From: Conoideocrella luteorostrata
Taxonomy: Eukaryota; Ascomycota; Sordariomycetes; Hypocreales; Clavicipitaceae
Direction: 5' to 3'
NCBI GenBank assembly: GCA_032433595.1
Contig: JASWJB010000006.1
Location: 124,001-188,000 of the forward strand
Length of the DNA: 64,000 nucleotides
Positions 1 through 12,402 of the stretch are shown here, piece by piece (position 1 is the first letter of the stretch; each line of letters starts with the position of its first letter). The notes beneath the pieces were generated by a model. It was not told the origin of the DNA and made no database searches. It was given only the letters and a program-made list of their open reading frames with translations. A program made the position numbers and the translations under genes.

Positions 1-2558
1 ACTAGCCGTGCTTATACTTTGTTGCCTGGGTTCAATCCGCGCGCATGTGTATATATATCCTGCAGTAGTCATTCCTTCAAATAAGTCCCAGAGAAACATA
101 TTGATAGCGTTACATCTAACCCATTCTTGTCCATGAATTTGTTTTCGAGTTTTGGGATAAAGGTAGCGACATTTCCGGCCAGGCTAAAGGGGACACGAGC
201 ACGCATGTGACAGGGTGTTGAGGCTCCCAAAATGTTGCCATTGCCATGCCTCCCGTGGCAGTGACCAACAGGCGCTGCCGCGACGGCTGATGGCTTAATT
301 CAACTTTTTAGCCTTGAATCAACCTTGATCATCGGAGTCCATGCTAGAGTTCCCAGGATGAATAGCAATCGTGTTTTCCCACGCGATGTTATTATTAGCA
401 GAACGCCAATTCTGACCACCATACCCAAGCCACTCTGTGGTCAGGAACTGTGGATTGCACAGGGTTGTGCAACGATCTAGATCGTCGGGCTTCAAATACA
501 ATATATTCAATAATAATCTCTGTCTATCTAAGAGGGGAAAAACAAGCCAACATACAAGGCCTACGATACTCGTATAAATAGGGTGGCCGAAAGGTGACCA
601 CGTGACTCGCTCCGTGCTCTTATTTGTGTGCTTGGCGGCAGGATTCCAACAGGAACACAATGAATGACGGTTTTGGTAAGGCTAATAAACACATCAGAAG
701 TCTGAGCTCCCTCCTCCTCGTGAGCTTAGAGGCGGATTTCGGAAATAAGCGATGGAAAACCACAAGTGCACTTCAACTTAAGAGTCTACGAGAAGCAGCA
801 ATTCGCAAACGGTAGAGAGCAAATTCTTAATATCTAGGGAAGACTTGGAGACGAACGCTTCTCACCAAATACTACTAGTCAAATTAAAAATCCTGCGATA
901 CACGCTATGGCAGAACAGTTGATACCTGTGGATTCGTGTCTCAGGCTTCCTGCGAGCATTCTCGTTGTAGTAAAGCTAGCCTGGTCGAAATGGCGATTGT
1001 TTGATCAGGAGGGCCAGGTCAGTAGTCAAGAAATTACCTCGTACCAATATATTAGGCGTCGTTCCTCTAGTCTCTTAGCGGGCCCTCCGTGCTGAACATA
1101 CTCCCCCAGTTTGCATAGCGAAGGGTTGTTAGTTAACAACAAAAGCTCTCCCGCGGCTTGGTCCTGGTTCCTTTCCTTCACCACGGTTTCTGGGGCTATA
1201 TACTTCTGACTTTAACGGCGCATATTGTTCCGGACTTCTTCAAAGGCGGATTCAAAGACTTTTCGCGGCCTGGATTTAACTAACCATTTTTATCCACCGT
1301 TTTAGCCCGATCCAAGCCATGACATGTTGTAGCCCGGCGGCTTCTCATACGGACATTGGATAAGTCTTTACCATGAATAAGTACATGTTTTAGCATGCAA
1401 GGAAAAGAAATTATAGCCTCGAATCGCGGTCCGTACTGTTATTTTTAGCGGTCCGCTCATAATTGCAGGTCAGGTCCCTTTTAAATTTATTGTGTGGGCT
1501 TGGTTGCTGTTCGTCGCACTCACATTTAAGATTATTTTACTCGTTGAATTGATCCCGAGAATATAACCGAAAGTTCCGCGATAGCTGTTTCTATGCGCTC
1601 CTGCATTATGCTGCCAGCAGAGCCAAGGATTTCGTAGCACTGTCATGAGTTGGGATACTCTACCACTTCGTAACCGTTATAGAGACCAACCGATGCCGAT
1701 GCCGACGCTAGTGATAGTATTCGTCCATGGACAAACCCTATCCAACAAGACGGCGGAAGGACATCGTGTTATGTATATTTACGCTAATATGCAGAGACAG
1801 GCTCAGATTAAAGTCGTCGTCAGCGGGCCGTTCAATCCAAGCCCACTCCGGCAGGATATTACATTGTTCAGACAGTTTCGGCAGATACCACCAAGGTTTA
1901 CCGGTGGGTAGTAGACACCCGTTACGGACTATCAATAGTATTCCCCGATACTGTTTCAAGTGACTTCATTTGCGGCCATTTGCACTTGTTTATGCTCTCT
2001 ATTCTGCGCCTCAAGAAAATAAAGAGAAAGAAGTAAGAGAAGACAACATAGGCGCCGGAGGACGTGAGCGTGCATTGTGCACAAAACTTCCACTATTACT
2101 TCATTATGGCCCTTTAAAGGTACTGCTTCTACGGGGTACGGAGTAGTTAGTCACTCAGTTGTTAAATATTAGAGAAACGGGGCCGTCTTGTCGCATGCAT
2201 AAGCTCTGCTTGCACAAGTCAGATGCTCCCCACCTAGTAAAAGTGGACTACTAGCCTTTAACCGTATGACATTACTACCTTACATAAAAGCGTTTCATCT
2301 ATGCCCCTTCTTTTTAAGTGCCATGCCCTCTTGTTTCAATTCCAGCAAAATCTAGGGCCATAGTCAAGCCTGTTTCGAAAAAGGGGTCCGTATCCACAGT
2401 GGAGTCTTTTGCCAATTAATGGGTGCTACATACTTGCGACGAAAGGTAATAACGTATCTACATATCTTTGGCGAAGCAAATCCAAAACTCTTTTTCCAAC
2501 ATATTCTATATGTCCAGAACACCGTCATTCGTTTTACTGTATCTTGTTCGTCTTTGAA
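1..2558. other. Gene-poor left end, no gene recognised
   Basis: No open frame here combines a start, splice signals and family resemblance. The longest is a 113-codon frame on the minus strand at 319-660; its residue composition is not obviously random but I recognise nothing in it. One copy of the dispersed TACGGAGTA motif lies at about 2137. The last few hundred bases must hold the promoter of the trypsin-like gene that starts at 2559. Confidence 0.5.
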
Positions 2559-3724
2559 ATGATATTCAAGGCAGCTTTTGCTGCCATGGTGGCGATATTG
2601 GCAGTTCGGATGGCGAATGCGCTGCCGCATGAAGGGGATGATGCCTCTGAAAGAATTGTCGGGGGAAAAGAATCCCGCCCGGGCAACTTCCCTTTCATCG
2701 TATCATTGCAGGTCAAGTTCAGCGGCAAATTTCAGCATACCTGCGGCGGTGCGCTCATAAGTTCAGATACTGTTGTCACCGCTGGTCATTGTACTCCACA
2801 TCCCTCTGATCCTCGCACTCCGGAAAATCAAAATGTCCCTCGAGATCCTGAATCATATCGAGTTCACGCCGGATCACACGTAGGTTCCCTTTAGCATTTC
2901 CGGTTAATTAATAAACTAGTGCCGTATCTTTAGTCCCTCATTGTTCTATGAGGCGGGCTTTTCTAACAAAACAGCATATAGGATCGCGAAACAGGCGGCG
3001 ATTTCGTTGGCGTAAAGTCATTTTTCCGTCATCCTGACTACCTCAATAAAGATGGCGCACCTGTTAACGATATTGCTATTTGGAAACTAGTAAGGTCAGT
3101 TCGAAAAGACCTCAATATTGAGTTCGCCGAGTTGCCAGAGCCATGCTACGACCTTGAACCACAATCTAAAGTAACTGCGGCTGGTTGGTACGTATTAAGA
3201 AATTTCATCTCTGTATCTATTAAACGAATTCTCACTTTTGATTTAGGGGTTTATTAAAAGAACAAAACGAAACAAACCCCGATGCAACTCTTCCTGATAC
3301 GCTAGAAGAAGTAACCGTTGCTGTAGTAGACCGCGATACTTGCGCAGAAAATATCAAATCAAGTCACAATAGCCAGCCGATCAAAGAAAATATGATATGC
3401 GCAATTCGCCCAGGACAGGATTCTTGCCAAGGAGATAGCGGCGGTCCACTTGTTAAAGCCAAAACTAAAATTTTAGTTGGCATAGTTTCATTTGGCTATG
3501 GCTGTGCAAGGAAAGATACTCCTGGTGTTTACACTAGAGTCGGTAGCTTTGTTGGCTTTATCAAAAAGTATCTGTCCGATGAGCCTAGTATATCTGATCT
3601 GCCTGGTACATCGGATCGGATCTGTCCATATAGCTCCTCGCCAGATAAACCCTCACCTCACAAGGTGCCTTCTCAGGAGGTGCATGCTCACAAAGCGAAG
3701 TCTCACAAGGTGAATTGTCACTAA
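2559..3724 (+). CDS. Secreted trypsin-like serine protease (S1 family)
   Basis: Spliced model join(2559..2879, 2982..3187, 3247..3724), 334 residues, phases consistent. A hydrophobic signal peptide at 1-21 is followed by a short propeptide and the activation site R|IVGG at 32-36. The triad is visible: His77 in VTAGHC, Asp137 in NDIAIWKL and Ser240 in GDSGGP. Asp234, six residues before the serine, corresponds to chymotrypsin Asp189, so cleavage after Lys/Arg is expected. Known role of the family: extracellular protein digestion; in fungi often linked to growth on insect or plant hosts. The last 50 or so residues are an unusual tail rich in Ser, His and Lys built on a loose repeat ([15 protein letters not shown]). 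The start at 2559 was chosen over the upstream open frame because it gives a proper signal peptide. Exon 2 boundaries (GSH|DRETGG and AGW|GLL) restore family continuity. Confidence 0.88.
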
Positions 3725-5382
3725 AAGGTACATTCTCATAGAGCTGAGTTCTCACAGCCCTAGTAAGCTCGGTCGTCACGGCTAGCCTAACCAATCGTGT
3801 CGGTGGCTTTAATGGCTTTGTCTGGAGGAATAGCCTTTTTTTCCTTGTTCAAAATGGTTCACTGGTTAAAGTACTGTCCAACAGCTTGTCCCGCAGTGGT
3901 GGAGGTGGCTGGTATTTAGCTAGCTATTTCGAAAGTACCGATAGTGAAACATTGGCTAGTATGAGCCTTCGAAAACACTTGTTCACTTATAGCTTCAGTT
4001 ACCCACAAAAATTGAAACTTTCACATTTACAAAACCTGTGGATATTACAAGAACAACTGCGCCACTACCCCGCAGGTATTACCGTTAGAGGCGTAACAGA
4101 GATTAGGATGATTTGGTGAAGTATTTTAGTTATCGGAGGGGCTCGCTTTTTTCCCTTCTTCTTGTGGATTTACGTTGTGGCTCGTCACGACAGGTACTAG
4201 CACCAGCAAACAGTCCCGCATTAACATTTCCTTTCATATTAACCGCAAGATATAACTCTAAATTTCGACAACGGTCCTTGTATCGAGCTGAACTGGGCAA
4301 AGAGGATTGTGAATGATCAGCACGGTTGCTCTTTTCCTGCGTTTTACGAAGCGTTACACAAAGCATACGCGCTTGAGCAGATACCGGTCATTCTCTTCCT
4401 TGCCCGTTAGCCCTTTGATATATATCATCAACTTCAACTTCGTAATCCCGACTCAGTCACTGGTAGTTAGCGTAATCACGTGCGATCGCGTGATGGGACT
4501 CTATGGTCTAGAAGGCTTTGCACTAAAGTCGCTACACGACGCTTACACGACGCAAGATGCACCTAGTATGACCGAATATGATGGTCGTCCGGGCATGTAA
4601 TATTCTTCCCTGCACTGAATAAACGAGTCCGTCCAGGAAGAGAAGGTGCTTTATATCCCTTAGAATTTTCTTCAATGCTCAGCGACATGCTCTATCCACG
4701 TCCAGCACACCCGAGCAACGCATGACCGCTCAGTGTCCGCACCTCGTCCTGGCTTGGAGAACATATCTTTACGATGTAACCAAGCCCATGGACGAATGTA
4801 GAGAAGTTTCATGTTTTCAAGGGTAAAGGGTTTGTGAGAATAGTATGATTTGGCTGAACTAAAGTACGCCGTGAAATCCGCTCCGCCGAGGCCACATGTG
4901 GGCCCATGTGATCCAGCTTCTGGCTAAAGCGACATGTAATACACAACTTGGGTCCCGTACATTGAGCATTACACCTGCCTTTACGGTAAATCCAAGACGC
5001 AGCTGATAATTCCGAAGACCAAAAGACTCCGGTCACGTAGTGGCTATTATTTCACGCCAGCATGTACCGGGACACGCACCCTACTACCGGGAGTAATACG
5101 GAATCAGAAAACCAGTTTGAGGACCAGTCACAGCCAATTACGTGCATTCGACTCAGATTTTCCCCGTAACTCTCTCCATTAGTGTTACAAACACAGTTAC
5201 ATCGAGCTATACGTCATAGTAAAGATCGACAACAACTAAATTTCTTGGCATATACGCAACCATTTGCATCCTGAAAGTGTATGCACCACTATGGGTTAAT
5301 TCTTAGTGCGCAACTTCGCCTAAATAATAATCACATCAATGTTAGATGAGATAAATCAAAGACATAGACGTTCAGTCACGGC
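3725..5382. other. Intergenic; possible decayed copy of protease 3' end
   Basis: Directly after the protease stop, the same frame runs on for 12 codons with the same His/Lys/Ser tail style before a second stop. At about 3796-3830 the frame reads RVGGFNGFV, close to RVGSFVGFI near the protease C-terminus (nt 3538-3564), and stays open to 4119 without a convincing start. This could be a diverged duplicate of the gene's 3' end. The rest, to 5382, shows nothing I recognise. Confidence 0.35.
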
Positions 5383-5390
5383 TATATAAA
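5383..5390 (+). promoter_or_regulatory. TATA box of HsbA-like gene
   Basis: TATATAAA lies 124 bp before the ATG at 5514, followed by a C/T- and CA-rich stretch typical of a strongly expressed fungal 5' leader. Confidence 0.55.
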
Positions 5391-5513
5391 GGGTGGGAAC
5401 ATCCTCCATCAGCCTCTATCACGGAAGAGGTCATCTCATCATCATTCAAGCGTATCTTTTATCACCTACTGCATCTCAAAACATTTCAAACTACCACAAG
5501 CCAATCAGCAAAC

Positions 5514-6035
5514 ATGCTTTCGATCAAGAACCTTCTCTTCCTTGCCGTTGCCGTGACCGGCTCCGTCATCAGGCGTGACGCTGCTCAGGTCAAGCAGGAC
5601 CTGCAGACCGTTAATTCCGACACCCAGGCCGTCACCGCCGCAGTCAATAACTACAACGGCGGTGTTGAGAATACCTCTCCTATTCTCAGCGCTCAGAGCA
5701 AGCTCACCGCTGACATTAAGACCGCCACCGACGATGCCAAGGCTGCCGGTACTGTCAGCGAAGCCGATGCCGACGACATTATCAACTATATTACCGGCAC
5801 TCTCCAGCCTACCATTGCCGACTCTCTATCCGCTCTCAAGTCCAAGAAGGACAAGTTTGATGCAGATGGCTTGACTGGCACTGTTAAGTCCACTCTTGAG
5901 TCTCTCAAGTCTGACTCTGACAACCTTGGCGCTGCTCTGATTGGCGGAAGCCCCCCTAGCAGAGTCGATCAGGCCAAGAGTATCCAAGCTCAGATTGATG
6001 CTAGTTTCGACGATGCTATCTCGTTTTTCTCTTAG
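5514..6035 (+). CDS. HsbA-like hydrophobic-surface-binding secreted protein
   Basis: Single-exon gene of 173 residues. A signal peptide (MLSIKNLLFLAVAVTGSV) is followed by IRRD, a plausible Kex2-type cut. The mature part is a low-complexity, helix-forming Ala/Asp/Ser/Thr/Lys sequence without cysteines, with the layout of the HsbA / cell-wall galactomannoprotein family (VKQDLQTVNSDTQAVTAAV and later repeated LKSDSDNLGAAL-like heptads). Family knowledge: these proteins coat hydrophobic surfaces such as insect cuticle or polyester and recruit hydrolases, or act as cell-wall antigens. Codon use is clearly more C/G-ending than in the protease genes nearby, and the gene has a good TATA box and leader, so high expression is likely (inference). 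Confidence 0.8.
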   Translation: MLSIKNLLFLAVAVTGSVIRRDAAQVKQDLQTVNSDTQAVTAAVNNYNGGVENTSPILSAQSKLTADIKTATDDAKAAGTVSEADADDIINYITGTLQPTIADSLSALKSKKDKFDADGLTGTVKSTLESLKSDSDNLGAALIGGSPPSRVDQAKSIQAQIDASFDDAISFFS

Positions 6036-7703
6036 TTTTCTTCCGTTGTTGAGCTAGTCCTACAATCAAGACAAAGACGTGTTGCCGTTGCTGGACTGCC
6101 GGAAAGAGAGAATAATGTGCTTGTGGCAAAATAGCAGCGTATCCCCGTTGCGATTGCTCACCAGGTATTCTTAACTGTGATTTAGTTACTCGAAGGGGAA
6201 TTGGAGTAAATTAAGCAAATTGAAAATATGGGGCTGGACCCTTCAGATTATATCAGCTGCATTTACCCCGACGTGTACCTTGTACCCCGTGAACTCCGTG
6301 GCAGCTATAAATTAGGCTAGGAAGCGTTTAGTTTAAATCTCCATTATTGGAGGATCTCCAAATGATTTTCGTCTGGAGTACATAAGATCGGCAGTGACGA
6401 TTTGAGGGGCCGTTCAGCCGAATTTTGGCGACTAGTACTGGATTTGGTTTCATGCGCTGCGTGGCACTATCACATGTAGTCCAATTTGCCATTAGAGGGT
6501 ATCTAGTGTGGTATACGCTGGATCTATCTCGTAAGTCTGTCGAAGGTACTGTGGTCACGGCAAACGTTAGGAAATCAGAGAGCGCGGGTTATAGGTGTAA
6601 GAAAGTAGTAACTAGTGGTGCGAGGTATGTAAGAGTCGATATTAAATTTACATGATTAGTTTTTAGAACTATCTAACTATAAATGTGCTTAAGTTGGCCT
6701 TCTAAGGTAATCCCTGACACAAGAACTCGGGGCACATAAGCCACTCGCACAAGGAGTAAAAACCATGGGAACAAGAACCGGTAGTTAAACCCAGCTGAGC
6801 CACAAGGAAACTTTCCCTGCCATACATAGTACGGAGTACAAAACAGCCGCAATCAGATACTTGGCTTGGCAATGCCCCATGTCTCGTTGTGTGCGCAAGA
6901 CCCGGCACACACTCTCTCCCCTACCTTCCTTGCACGGGGTCTATTCTTCAATGCCTAACGCATCCAGAAGCATCAGCCTGCATACCTCAACCAAGAATTT
7001 CTGCCATAACCTAGGCCAAGCTTGAGTTCTGGGCCTACTTAAACTTTCCGGATTTTTGTCCTGACGCCATCGCCAAATGGAACATCAACTAAGCACCACA
7101 TTATATATCAGACGGCTTTCAATCCTTCACGTCGTCGGTATGGTATTGAGACGTGATCGGCTGCTTCAGTAACTTGGCAAGCCTAAATACCACCGGATCG
7201 AAGAAAATCCAAAGCTCCTGGCACCACAAATGAATATTCAACGGATATTCATTTGTGATCCTTAACCTAAGCATACATATGCGGGACAATCCGACGCTAT
7301 TGATCTCTTCCAGGTGTTTGACATACTTGGCTTTTTTCATCTACTATCACACCTGATATCTGCCTTTAATTCTTGGGCTTTTACGCTATATTCTTGGCTT
7401 TTTAACTTCTCTTCCATACTATTAATATCACACCAAACCGCGAGGTAAGATTCACCTCTCATCAATAAGAAACCAATTGAATCATTATGGATAAGGCAGA
7501 AAATATTCCTCTAAATTTCTATTTCATCTAACAAGGAAAATGTCGGCTATTTATGCCCAAGGTAAGTCAAATCGAGCTTACCACGAAACTTTACTAAACC
7601 TCAATGGCTAATAATACCTCTACTTCTAAGAATGCATGATGATTTCACTTCAGTCCCTGGTCTCCCTCCATGTTTCATGTAAAGCCGGGCTGCTACAGTT
7701 TGG
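6036..7703. other. Intergenic, nothing recognised
   Basis: Separates the convergent HsbA-like (+) and MFS (-) genes. Only short unconvincing frames are present. One TACGGAGTA motif is at about 6830. A short near-inverted repeat (CAAATGAATATTC and GAATATTCATTTG) lies around 7227-7256. Confidence 0.45.
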
Positions 7704-9487
7704 CTAGTAAGCCCCTTTCGAGAGACGAGAATATCGTAACGCGGTAGAGGCTCTGAACCTCCAGCCAAATACTGCCATGGGGATAATCAAACAATTTACG
7801 GCGAGACTCAATGCTGCAGCAAGAATAAACATTGAGCTTACACTCATCTTCTCGCGCCATGGGTTGAGAGCAAATAAGCCAATCAAGCTCACAGTGTTCC
7901 GGAAAAAATTGATTACCACGAACGCTTGGGGAACAATCTTTACTATAGTTAGCCAGCATCATTTTAAAAGTCTAATTATGAACTTACATTGGGATAAGAG
8001 TCAATCACGACAGTGAACATTATATCAGCAATAGCACCGAATCCGAACGAACTTGCACCATTCCCGATGCTAGGATAGATCCAATGCATGCCCTGGAAGA
8101 TGTGGTTAGATGAATTGTGGAACTGGAGTGACAAAATTTTCGCACTTAGTACTCACGCGATCCGATGTGACGCCGAAAATGGTAATGCCGGCTGCCATCG
8201 CAATAACTGGAACTGGAATGAGGTATAGGCGCATTTCGGGCTCATAAACGCCACTGTTTCTCCGAGACGCCCATTTGATGAACTTGTCATTCAAATAGCC
8301 ACCGTAAACACTTCCTAATAAAGCGCCGACAAAAGGGCCTAGATGCATCAGTCCAAGCTCGCGTGCTGTGAACCTGTATGGTGGCTCTGAGAAGATGATG
8401 GACTGCATAGACGCCATGATCGTGATGAAGCAAAGGCCGGCTCCGAAAATGATGCCAGTGATGAGAACATGAGGTATCATTGTACTGAAGATTGGTTGGT
8501 AGAGGAGCTTCCACAGTGATTCGTTGGTGGATGTCAAGAGCCGGAGATTCGGAAAGTCCCTGAATGGTGTTTCTGGTCGAGGCATTGAATCTTGCAGTGA
8601 TTGTTCCAAAATTACTGTTCTGTGCTTAACATTATTTTCGGCACTCTTCATATTGCCTTCATCAAAGCAATTAGAGGAGTGCACGAACTTTGTTTCCTCA
8701 AAGCAGAAGACAAAGGCGACACTAAGGACAGTCATAACCGCCGCGAGGGTCATATAGGACGAACGCCATCCGTATGTTGCTGCCTGTGCGCCAGCAGCCA
8801 TGGGGCTTAAAAAAAGTCCGAATTTCATTGAGACGAAGTAAACTCCGTTGAAAGTTGCTCTCTGGTGAATAGGGAAAAGGTCGCGAATCTGCGAAATTGC
8901 TTGTGAGTCAGTCTATGTTCGTCCGTACACAGTTTGCCCTGTAGTAGGTGGTGGTTACATACACTCATTTGTACGACTGCTCCGTTCACGGCACCGGCGA
9001 TGCCTTTCATCACACTGGTAATGAAAAGCTCGGGGGCCGACTTCATCCGGGCAGCCCACCAAACTGCCGCGGCAAAGACAGCCGTCGAAATAGCACATAC
9101 TAGGCGTCTACCATACTTTCTAGCGAAGGGTACAGAGACAACACATGATACAGCTTCTGTACCAAGGAGTATCGCTTGCGATTGGACAAGTTGTGTGGTT
9201 GTAAGGCCTATATCAACTCGCATTCTTGCCCAGAAAAGAGGCTGTATCGCTATTCTATGTCGAGTTAGTAACGTAACTTTAATCGTAGGAACCTTACCTT
9301 ACCCCGTAAATATAGTCGCAGTCATGGCGGAGAGAAGCCCAAAATTGAGGCACTTCCGCCATTTTGGCCACGTCTAAGTTGGAAGGGAAAATGTGTAAGC
9401 ATAAGGTCAATGAGTGAAGAGCCTCAGACAACATACCAAAGGATCGTTGAGGTCACTCGAACGTGCGAGATTCTCCGAAATTACCAT
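7704..9487 (-). CDS. MFS transporter, HOL1-like (DHA1 superfamily)
   Basis: Six-exon model complement(join(7704..7937, 7988..8092, 8157..8899, 8965..9254, 9303..9373, 9437..9487)), 497 residues, all phases consistent. The N-terminus reads DPLTWPKWRK, followed by about 12 hydrophobic segments. Family signatures include RKYGRR after helix 2, RFTARELGLMHLGPFVG in the second half, RRNSGVYEPEMRLYLIP before helix 9 and GMHWIYPSIGNG plus SYPNIVPQAFVVINFFRN near the end. This arrangement is that of fungal HOL1-type proton antiporters; characterised relatives move polyamines and cations, but the substrate here cannot be read from sequence. The gene is divergent from the methyltransferase at 10.66 kb, so they could share a control region. 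Exon 3/4 joining uses the GTGTAT donor, which gives VVQMTISQIRDLF; the alternative donor 2 bases downstream would break the frame. Confidence 0.82.
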
Positions 9488-10658
9488 TGTTCCGGAACCT
9501 CCAATAAAGAGAAATTGAGAGTTAGATTATCTCTAGATATCGTGTAAGAATCTTGCAGAATCCATAAATAGCGCAAGGATAATTGACTGCACCCACTTCT
9601 CAAAAGAGGTTCTTTTATTCAAGGATTCAGCGTCAACGAGATGGTTCGCTGGAGTGGTCGCCAAAACCGTTCAAACCAGAAGATACACTGAGCACACGGA
9701 CTAACCAGCAGCTAGCTGATCTACAGTAGCACAGCTCGCAGAGAGCTGCAGCCCATTCATATATATAGATGATTCATCTTATTATGCAATCAGCAGAAAC
9801 ACCTATGCTGCGACAGCAACAGGGCTGTAGGAAATTAGAAACTCGCATATTGTGTCATTGCTAATTAAGTTGTATTCCTTCTCAAAAAGCATGGCTGCTG
9901 TTATCTTTTGGCGGGGTAGTCATGCTATAGTAACTCAAGACCCCAGGTCGTGAATGAAACGTCGACAGGCGGTAGGTAGTACGACCGGCCATTTTCAGCA
10001 CCCCGGACGGTTTTTTTTAAGTTGCGTGCAGGCCGCTTCAAAACGTTTCAGAGCAAAAGATTGTCATTTTGCTATCCCAGATTTGGACTTTGGGTGGTCA
10101 ATGCTACACTATTATTCGTCGCAAACTACGGAGTAGAGAGATCTTCTCGGACACGCATCTGCGGAGGCCTGCCGCCCACAAACCGCGCTAAATGAGGTGT
10201 GGTGTAGGCATGGAAATAACATTCGTTTACGGAGTACTGTTTAGGACGAAACAATTTGTTCTAATTTTCTTTTACGTGCCAATCTGAGGCAGACACACCG
10301 CCGTAACAGACTGTTCGGGGATTCCGCCCGACCGCCAGAAGGTTGCAACAAGCGTAGTTCGCCGGATTCGCACCGGAGTGGTTAACTGCCGGGTCCATAC
10401 ATCACAGAAACACTATGTTGGTGTAACACTCCATCTGTCTTGGCTGTTCCTTGGATCAGTGGTCTCCGTTTGGAGTTTTCTGCTTTCAATCCTCCGTTCT
10501 AACATTCACGGCTTCGACTTTGAAGTGCAGGTTCATCTCCGCGCTGTTATTGTTTCCTTTATTTTGAACATTCTACAACAAAGTTTAATACCCAAAGCTG
10601 CCCAGGTATATCAGTCTCCAATTTATTCCAAAGCGCACACCTATTGATCCACGTCGCA
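9488..10658. promoter_or_regulatory. Shared intergenic region between divergent MFS and methyltransferase genes
   Basis: About 1.2 kb with no gene. It holds two TACGGAGTA motifs (about 10127 and 10228). It is the only candidate promoter region for both flanking divergent genes; no specific binding site could be assigned. Confidence 0.35.
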
Positions 10659-11694
10659 ATGGCTACACCACACCACGTTGGCTCAAGATGCAAGGAAGTT
10701 GCCTGGTATGACGACGCTCTCGTCGAGATTGACCAGCCAGCGAGAGACCTGCTCGAGAATTACAGCAAATACGCAGCTCATGAAGTTATACCAAGCGTCA
10801 ATGAGATGGTGAGTTCTACCCAATAAGAGTTTAATTGACGAAAAATAATTGATCGTGCCACCACGATTTTGTCCACCTTGATCTCGTGCGATGTGCTTCC
10901 CCGCATAACACTACCGTACGGGCAAAGATGAGCAATTTATTTGGGACGCGTCATGAAAGTGCAAGTCTACAAATTCTGACATCAAAGACTCGCAGCGAGA
11001 CCTCATCTGGGACGTCTTTCCCTGGCCATGTGTCGGGCAGTTTCGTTTCTTAGATCTATCGCTGAGCCGGCACGATCTGTATCCGCGCATTCTGGCGGAC
11101 ATCAAGGAGGGCAGGCGCTTCCTTGACGTCGGCTGTTGCATGGCGCAGGATATCCGCAAGATGGTGTACGATGGTGCACCAGCCGAAAACCTGTGGGCGC
11201 TTGAGGTTCAAGGGGAATTCATCGATCTCGGCTACAAATTATTTCGCGACGGTCATGGTGATGGCCGCCTCAAGGCCCATTTCGTTACAGCGGACCTTCT
11301 GGATCGCACAGAGCCACAGCTACAAGCTGTGCAGGGGACCTTTGGCATTGTTCAGATGGGCATGATCCTGCACATTTGGGACCGCCAGGGCCAGCTAGCG
11401 GCCTGTCGCCGTGTTGTCGAGCTACTGCGCCCGGAGCCCGACTCGCTCGTTGTCGGACAGTGTGTGGGTCATCTTGATGGTGTTGAAGAATCGCATGGTA
11501 CCAATGGAAAGAAGATGCTCCAGCACAATGCCGAGACGTTCCGCAGCATGTGGGACGAACTCGGCCATCAAACTGGCACGAGCTGGGAAGTCAATGCCCA
11601 TCTGGACGAAAGCCTGCACTGGGGCGAGGGGAAGCAGCAACATTGGTCTGGTCCAAGGGTGCAGCGCCTAGTTTTCTCCGTTGTACGCAAATGA
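10659..11694 (+). CDS. SAM-dependent methyltransferase, AusD/secondary-metabolism type
   Basis: Model join(10659..10808, 10996..11694), 282 residues. Motif I of class I methyltransferases is FLDVGCCMAQD at about 92-102, followed by DGAPAENLWALEVQGEFIDLGYKLFRD, in which the acidic residue of motif II binds the SAM ribose. A later segment, FGIVQMGMILHIWD, matches motif IV/V. The N-terminal part (LLENYSKYAAHEVIP, then WDVFPWPCVGQFRFLDL) is typical of the small fungal methyltransferases of meroterpenoid and polyketide pathways (AusD and relatives). No terpene cyclase or polyketide synthase is in this window, so a pathway role is unproven. The single intron of 187 bp is long for this locus; a micro-exon inside it cannot be excluded. 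Confidence 0.75.
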
Positions 11695-12402
11695 AAAATA
11701 TGCAATCCTTCGTGTAAAGAAATGCAAGACGAGCCAACCTTGATAAATATGTGATAAATGTCAAAATTTTGACATTTCCCTGTAATGAGTAAAAAAGGCT
11801 TGGAGTCGCAAGGAGATAGTAGGCTGCCTAACTATAAATCCTATGCAATCACGCTGATGATGTCTACCGTCCGGATGAAACAGCGTAAGATAGGTGTATG
11901 TCGGCTGCTGTATAGCGATGCTGTCATCTTCAATTACGGTGATTAAATTAGTTATCAGTACTCTGAAAAAGCTAGGTGCAGGGTATGCTGCATTACTACG
12001 GAGTAGCCGGCACCGACACCACCAGCCCGCTTACGCAGCCATACCTGCAGGGGAGTTTTCACACCAGCAAACAGGTACTCGCCGGAACTAAATTATGCGC
12101 GAACACATGAAGCCCTCCAGCTGATGTTGGCTTCTGTGTTTCAATGTTCTCGTCAGTTTTCAGTTTCCAATCAGCGGCCTTTGTTGCGAATTGGCTGTAA
12201 AGGATGACGTCACGTGCCCGATGCACGAAGCAGCATGGAACGGTCTAGATCTCCCACGATCTCGATGAACTACACCGGGCTGGACGGGCGGTTCCGGTCA
12301 CCCTCTAGCTTCTACTAATTCACTTTGCCCAGATGAAGTTTTAACAAGGAGACAAACTTTCCTCACGAGGATCACTGGGGCTTCTGCGCCTCCACATTGG
12401 CG
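11695..12402. other. Intergenic, nothing recognised
   Basis: Spacer between the tandem methyltransferase and histidine kinase genes. It contains one TACGGAGTAG motif at about 11997. The end of this stretch must hold the kinase promoter. Confidence 0.4.
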
